Source: Daphnia pulex (Eukaryota > Arthropoda > Branchiopoda > Diplostraca > Daphniidae). From it: a stretch of DNA of 64,000 bases. The position numbers and the translations under genes are program-made. The notes under the pieces are model-generated. The model ran no database searches and was not told the origin of the DNA. It saw nothing but the letters and a program-made list of their open reading frames with translations. Shown in pieces: positions 58,454 through 64,000 of this stretch (its first letter is position 1; every line of letters starts with the position of its first letter). The stretch is from contig NC_060021.1 of NCBI RefSeq assembly GCF_021134715.1, positions 10,572,501 to 10,636,500 on the forward strand. Direction: 5' to 3'.

Positions 58454-59118
58454 TGGACTGCAGCTGTTTCGTTTCGGTCACTTCCTTCATTGTTATATAC
58501 GCCCGTCTGATTGACTTCCTACTCACGATACAACATAATGCAATCACTATATCAAATGTCCGTCGACTGCTGCAACCCCCCCACCACCACGTAACATCTG
58601 CGCTAACAATACGACAGCAGCGGCCAACAATCAAACACGGACTCTTTTTTCTTCTTTCTCACTTTTCTTTACTTGCAAGACCCCCGAATGGACTTGGCAG
58701 AAAGTATAACACGCCAAAAAGGTTCTCTCTTTTTTACTCTTGTGCTTTTTTTCGTCTATCGATAGTTAAGCAAAACCTCTGGGAAAGGGCACTCTATAGA
58801 TCTTTTGCTATGAGCCGCGATCAAATATTGGCCAGCCTTTCTAGAGTTTCTCTCTCTATTGTATACTTGCACACACAATTTTCTGACGGTATTTTTGATC
58901 CTTTTAGATGTTGAGAAGATGATACACTAAGTGGGACCACTCCAGTCTCTCTCCACCGTCATCAATCTCTTTCACGCTCCCTGCAATCTATACACGAGGA
59001 TCTCGGCCAGTCAGAGGAGGACATCCCTCCCATATCTCCTAGCTGCTGCTGGCCCGACAGCACAAAACTATTTTCCATCTATTCTAAACGCTGTTGATCG
59101 GGGGACGAAAAGAAAGAA

Positions 59119-62100
59119 ATGGACAGTGCGCCGCCACTGACGTCATGGACGAACGTGACGGAAAACGGCGGTGGAAACGTCACGTCCGAGATGGGCGACG
59201 ACGACAGTTGCCTGGAACGGACTTGGTTCAACAGCGACCAGTTGGCCGGCGAACTCAACTTGTGTCCCAGCCCCAGCAATTCCACCGAAGATGATTTCAA
59301 CACGTTTTATTTCTATCAGGTAAGATCACGCAACAACTTTTGATTCACAGTATATAGCGCAGACTCTCATCATCTCAACTCTTGTTGATTGGCGCCGCCG
59401 GCTGATTGAGGCTTACGTAATAATAACAAGCTTAACAGGAAAACCTTTCTGAAGGAGCATCTCAAACGGCCACACAATCCAGGCCGCAGAGAAGCGGCTG
59501 CTGCTGCTGGTGGTTGTGTGTATGGGAGAGCTTCACTCATATCCTTGATCCTCAAGGGTTTGATCCTCAAGGGCCCATTGCCGAGGACCGCACTTGATTG
59601 GGCTAGGAGCCAGCAGCAGCTCCTTTTTGTGTACACACTATAAACTTGTTGGGCGAAAAAGCGGCTAGGAAACCTCCGATAGCAAATCAGAAATGATTGG
59701 ATAATCTAAAGGGTTTTTCCGGTGTTATTGCCGGGGCCCGCTCTATTTTTCCGGCGCTACTTAAGAGATCCGACGGATTAGAGGAGGGGGAAACATCTCC
59801 TCCTTCTACTATATAGGAGATGCGGTGAGACTGGGCATCAATTCAGCTCCGGTTCGATCCAACTAACCATCTGATGCCCCCCCACCCGATGAAAGTGTAC
59901 GACCAATGCGGTAGGAGATGTATACGTATCCGGTCTTGGATATCTGCCCATCCGTCTCAATCGAATAAATCCCCCCCTCCCCCCCTCTGGCAGCAGCAGA
60001 AGAGGACCCGGCTGTTGTGTAACACAACAGCATCACCTTTTTTGTTTTTCCCTTTTGTTATTTACCTTGTTGCTTTTCTATAGCTGTAGAGAAAGAATGA
60101 GAGAAAAAAGGAGGTTGTTTGTTGTTGTTATTCCTATGGCGCCGGGAGGTAGAACAACGTCAACAAGCGGACGAACGTGAACGGGAGATTGGCGGGCGTC
60201 AAATCACGGTCGGAAATGAGGCGGAAGAGCGGCACAACTGTCAAGCAGCAGCCAGCCAGCGCTGATGAGTTCATCTTATCCTCCTACACACTCCTACGCG
60301 CCCGTCCTACGTTCAAACGACAACAAACTTGTTGACAGTTTACAACACAGTCCCGCGACTTGTTTGTCTTTCTAAACGGACTCGTGTCATCATCTGCAAT
60401 CGGGAGCCGGAGATTCTATCCAGCACTTGTTATACATCCCCCCCCCCCTTTTACATAATAAAAACAGCCTGAAAATTCCGGGCTGGATCATATTGACGAG
60501 GGAAACGGATGGATGGATCTAATCAATTGTGCGGATTTAATAATACAGCCACACTCGAGAGATGAATCAGGAATGAGTATATTGCCTCCGGCTCCTTTAT
60601 TATTCCCGGTAAAAATTCGAGGGCTCGTGCGGATGAATTCCAATAGTGGAGCGCCAGAGTGGGAGAGGAATTTTTTTGTTTGTGTTGTGCTGCTGCTGGA
60701 TCGATTTCGGATCGATAGCCTCACCCAGCAATGCTGTCGACATTTGCTGCTGCTCCCACTCTATCTCCTTATCCTCTGCCTTGTACATATAGTTTGCCTC
60801 TAACCGCATTCGATCCTTGCCCAGCTTCGATTCTCTCGTGACTTGCTGGCCAGCACTCGCGACATTCGTTCAATCCGACAAGGTCGTGGGACCACCACCA
60901 CTTGAATCCTTGACTGGGGAAAAAAAATGGGCGACTCCTGTCAGTCCCAACCAAAGTTTTGGGGGTTTTGCTCGACGGACTTGGGGATCGGAGATTATAG
61001 ACTGGACGAGAGAATGGAAAACAAAATAAAGAGAGAAAAAGTTCGGGTATAGTCCGGCAGCAGCCGGACACAGAGCAATCGAGATGATATCGGACATGGC
61101 AGCAGCAGCACCAGCAACAAAATGTTATGTTAACTTTTCTATTTTTATTTTGGGCCGGCCAATTATTTAGACGGAGCAGTTGGCCTTCCTGTGGATTCTA
61201 CTGATCCTCATCGTCGTCGGCAACATGGCCGTCCTGGTGGCCTTGAGCATGTCCAGCGCGCGCAAGTCACGCATGAACTACTTCATCAAACACCTCGCCA
61301 TCGCCGGTAAAAAAACAATTTCCCCCAAAAATTAAAATCTCATCCAGCTGTGCAGATTTGTTACAATTCCGGTCCCCATCTAATATAAACAGATTTAAGC
61401 GTCGGCGTCATCAGCGTCCTGACGGACATCGTGTGGAAGATCACCGTCGCCTGGCACGCGGGAAACATCGCCTGCAAAGTCATCCGCTTCTCGCAGGTGA
61501 GGCTCAGAGTTTCTATAAGATTGAAAAGTAGCGCAACCTCTTGTCCGTCTGTCCCGCCAAGACTTTTTATCGTTTTTTTTTTTACTGGCCGTTGTCTCTC
61601 TTCTTTCGTCTACTACGGAATAAGTTTTACTCGTTATGTACCTCAGTCGAACAAAATTGAAGTAGAGGAACGTGTTCGAGTCCAACTTTTGTCGTCGTGA
61701 CCAAGAAGAAATGAAAAGAAAAAGACGATGTTAATTTGGAAATCCAACGTCCATTCTTATTTGTCTTGTCTGTTTTCTCTTCATCTTTTTGTTTTTATTC
61801 GGCGGAGAAAATCAAAATCAAAAGGTTCTCGTCACGTATTCGTCGACGTACGTCCTGGTGGCGCTCAGCATCGACCGCTACGACGCCATCTGCCATCCCA
61901 TGAATTTCAGCAGAGGATGTAAGTTTGCAATTGCCTTAATGGTTGATCAGAATTTGACTAGAATTTGAAATGAAAAATCAAAAGGGAGGAGAGCCAGGAT
62001 TTTGGTGTCGGTCGCTTGGATCCTGAGCGCCATCTTCTCGTCGCCCATGCTGGTCCTTTACGAGCAAGGTCTGGTCCAGGGCCAGGTCCAGTGCTGGATC

Positions 62101-63279
62101 GACTTCACAGCTCCCTGGCAGTGGCAGCTCTACCTGACGCTGGTGGCCGTCTCCTTGCTCGTCTTGCCCGCCCTACTCATCTTCGCCTGTTACATTGTCA
62201 TCGTCAGAACCATCTGGGTCCAGTCGGCAGCCCTGACGTCATCCATGCCGTCGGCCAATCGAAACAACAACAACACGGCCGGTAATATTTTTATAAAAGA
62301 ATATCGATCGATTTACTCAAAAGAAAACCCCCCAAAACTGTTTGAGCTGTCGACCGGCAATTAACTGGACAATTGAAATGGCCCTGCCATAAAAGTCCGT
62401 CTCGATGTGGTTGCTGCGGTATAATATATCTAAAGTTGTCGAGAGTCACAAACTCACAAATACTCGGCGAAAAGAAGAGCCCAGCCAATGTTGGGTTTTT
62501 GTTTTTGAGTTGCCCAGCGCTTTTTTCCCAGTGTATACTGGGTTTGGACATTTCCCCGGCCATAAGTGGATAAAAAGACGTGAAGAGAAAAAGGACCCGG
62601 AAGAAGAGCTCCTCTATTGTCTAAGTCCGTCTCTGTTGATGCTATTAAAACCCCTTTTTGCGGAGAGATGTGTTTGTTTGGCGGAGAAAAATCCCTGGGC
62701 CCAGCAGCGTCTCTCTCAACTTTCTGTTGGCTGTGAACCGTCAAAGTGCCCATCAACCGGTCGTCTTAGTGGCCCATTCTAATTCGTCTCCCACCAGCCA
62801 GCTTCTTCTCTATTTATACTAGACATGTATATAGTAGTTGCATACTTGATAGTAATAGTCTCAGAAGAAGAAAGGAGATGGCTGGAAAAGTGACACTAGA
62901 GTGGGGTCGACCCGCCGTCCCATCATAAGAGATCCTCACGGCCTTAAATAATGGAGGACCCTATAATAATGCCAAATGCACTTATAACAAGCGGTTCTAA
63001 TAAGAAATGGACATTTTTTTAGAATCTCCATTTTCCATCCGAGATGATGTGATGATCTTTGGTCTCATTTCTGTCCCATTTCGTCTATCATGACGTCATC
63101 ATTTGAACCCCCAAGAATTGTTTTTTTTCTTTTGATTTTTCTAGGTATTAATCGAGCGGGCGGGAGCGCCGGGACGGCCATGCTGGACGAGGATCAGGAG
63201 AGCCGGAGGGCAAGTTCCCGCGGCATCATCCCACGCGCCAAAATCAAAACAGTTAAAATGACATTTGTCATCGTCTTTG
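59119..63279 (+). CDS. CCAPR: CCAP (crustacean cardioactive peptide) receptor, rhodopsin-class GPCR, 3' end outside window
   Basis: Predicted exons are 59119-59319, 61171-61306, 61393-61496, 61825-61918, 61985-62281 and 63145-63279 (incomplete). Exon 1 is an acidic extracellular N-terminus with N-glycosylation sequons (N-V-T, N-S-T). Exon 2 holds TM1 ([13 protein letters not shown]) and R-K-S-R-M-N-Y-F-I. Exon 3 holds TM2 ([15 protein letters not shown]) and [13 protein letters not shown]. Exon 4 holds TM3 with A-L-S-I-D-R-Y and H-P-M-N-F-S. Exon 5 starts W-R-R-A-R-I-L-V, then TM4, the loop Q-V-Q-C-W-I-D-F, and TM5. Exon 6 ends intracellular loop 3 with [21 protein letters not shown], entering TM6. 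The D-L-S-V-G, Q-C-W-I-D-F and R-A-S-S-R-G signatures are those of arthropod CCAP receptors, related to the vasopressin/neuropeptide-S receptor group. The receptor couples CCAP to ecdysis behaviour and heart rate in arthropods. TM6-7 lie beyond 64000. Confidence 0.85.
59320..61170 (+). other. First intron of the CCAP receptor gene
   Basis: At 1.85 kb this is far longer than the other introns up to exon 5. It contains a direct repeat TTGATCCTCAAGGG (near 59547 and 59560), C-runs near 59970 and 60439, and no coding exon. Confidence 0.7.
62282..63144 (+). other. Fifth intron of the CCAP receptor gene
   Basis: Begins GGTAATATT, ends TTTTTCTAG, 863 bases. No additional exon recognised. It splits intracellular loop 3, a natural place for isoform variation. 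Confidence 0.65.
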
Positions 63280-64000
63280 GTAAGTTCTCGAAAAAAAAAC
63301 TTTTATCTGCCGCCATTCCTCGTTTGAAAATGATGTAAAGTCGGAAAACAAATGAACAAAAAAAAAAACTAGTTTCGGCGTTTTGTTACTATGAAAAAAA
63401 AAGTACAAAGCAATAATCGTCTAGCGTTCGTGATATTTCATCGAATTGTTTTTTGTCCTCATTAATTCCCGACAATTTCAACAATGCGGATGAGCGCTCC
63501 GCATTATTTTCTGCTCTCTTCCATTTCATATGCGGAATTTCATTTCCAAACCAGTTGTTCTCCTCAAAAGATTGACGCACGACTATCAAACTGTTATTAT
63601 TACTCCCGAAAAATAAAACTAAAACTAAAAACTTGGCGAAATAAAATATGACAAAAGGGCTCAAATCGTAAGAAAACAATTGGGATGATGGAAACCATCT
63701 TTTGGCTTTAATCATAACGCAGAAAAATAATAAAGAAAAAAAACCCAAAGTCTAGAAAAAGAAATAGAGAAGAAAAGGGGAAAATAGGATTGCTGTATAA
63801 CCAACCATCGAGGGTTGTTGCTGTGCTGGAGCAAAGCGGCGGAAAAGTTTATGTCACATATAAGATGCCTCCGCCCGTCTTCTCTCTGGATTGTTTTGTA
63901 TGGTGAACGAATGTTTTTTTTTTTGTCCTCCGTCAAAATTGTTACGATACACATAGAAGATTGTCAAGATATGGGCCATTTCAGCAATCGCAAAGTATAG
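63280..64000 (+). other. Intron of the CCAP receptor gene running off the window
   Basis: No sequence encoding the expected TM6 continuation (a C-W-x-P motif) or TM7 was found here, so the final exon or exons lie beyond the right edge. Confidence 0.6.

Larger units (their letters stand above)
36093..59118. other. About 23 kb region with no convincing gene
   Basis: From about 36.4 kb the sequence changes from AT-rich to a mix of long purine (GA/GAAA) and pyrimidine (CT/TTC) runs with many di- and trinucleotide microsatellites. Many open frames over 60 codons exist on both strands. They read as Arg/Lys/Glu or Phe/Ser/Leu low-complexity strings, have no family motifs and no supported splicing. 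The region could contain 5' untranslated exons and regulatory DNA of the receptor gene that starts at 59119; that is inference. Confidence 0.5.

Noticed and set aside
58273..58914. Plus-strand open frame of 213 codons directly upstream of the receptor gene
   Set aside because: No family motif and no coherent composition; probably chance in a stop-poor stretch.
59846..59862. GGTTCGATCC, resembling a tRNA T-loop
   Set aside because: No matching acceptor stem, D-arm or anticodon arm upstream; it lies in a receptor intron.

Overview
The window looks like arthropod nuclear DNA, most likely from a branchiopod crustacean such as Daphnia. The supporting signs are many introns of 55-110 bases with GTAAG donors, TATA boxes followed about 32 bases later by a TCAG/TCAT initiator, an arthropod CCAP-type neuropeptide receptor, and first coding exons of only two to seven codons that interrupt the signal peptide, as in arthropod cuticle genes. 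The species is inferred; no sequence was searched.

Layout. (1) 1-1690: decayed tandem copies of a tyrosine/threonine-rich secreted repeat protein gene. (2) 1.7-11 kb: AT-rich, gene-poor DNA with a 390-base element bounded by inverted repeats (3371-3760) and two weak minus-strand gene candidates. (3) 11.5-32.1 kb: a tandem cluster of a glycine/serine/threonine-rich, cysteine-free secreted protein family. It has nine spliced plus-strand genes (starts at 12552, 16761, 18665, 20121, 21765, 23323, 25746, 27692 and 31369), two intronless relics (about 11.5 and 28.8 kb), and smaller minus-strand secreted genes between or beside them (29937, 32985, 34519). (4) 35369-36092: the housekeeping ribosome-biogenesis gene TMA16 on the minus strand, with a start codon alone in its own exon. 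(5) 36.1-59.1 kb: about 23 kb with no convincing gene, rich in purine/pyrimidine runs and triplet microsatellites. (6) 59119-63279: six exons of a CCAP (crustacean cardioactive peptide) receptor, running out of the window inside transmembrane segment 6.

The main novelty is the glycine-rich cluster. Every full member has a signal-peptide exon, a variable Gly/Gln/Pro/Phe region, and then two constant modules: a 65- or 68-base exon of the form GxGxGAGxGTGxAGPGGVSASG, and a last exon of the form V-G-I-S-S-A-Q-N-G-G ... G-T-G ... G-S-S-x-G-K. The two-exon module behaves as a phase 1-1 cassette and is duplicated in tandem inside one gene (16761-17991). Shared promoters, shared introns and a 91-base identical tract between two genes point to recent duplication and gene conversion. 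Composition, secretion and promoter design suggest co-expressed extracellular structural proteins (cuticle-, silk- or glue-like) or glycine-rich defence peptides. The function is not known from sequence.

Exon coordinates below were worked out by hand from splice signals and reading phase, so each gene model is a prediction that transcripts would confirm.
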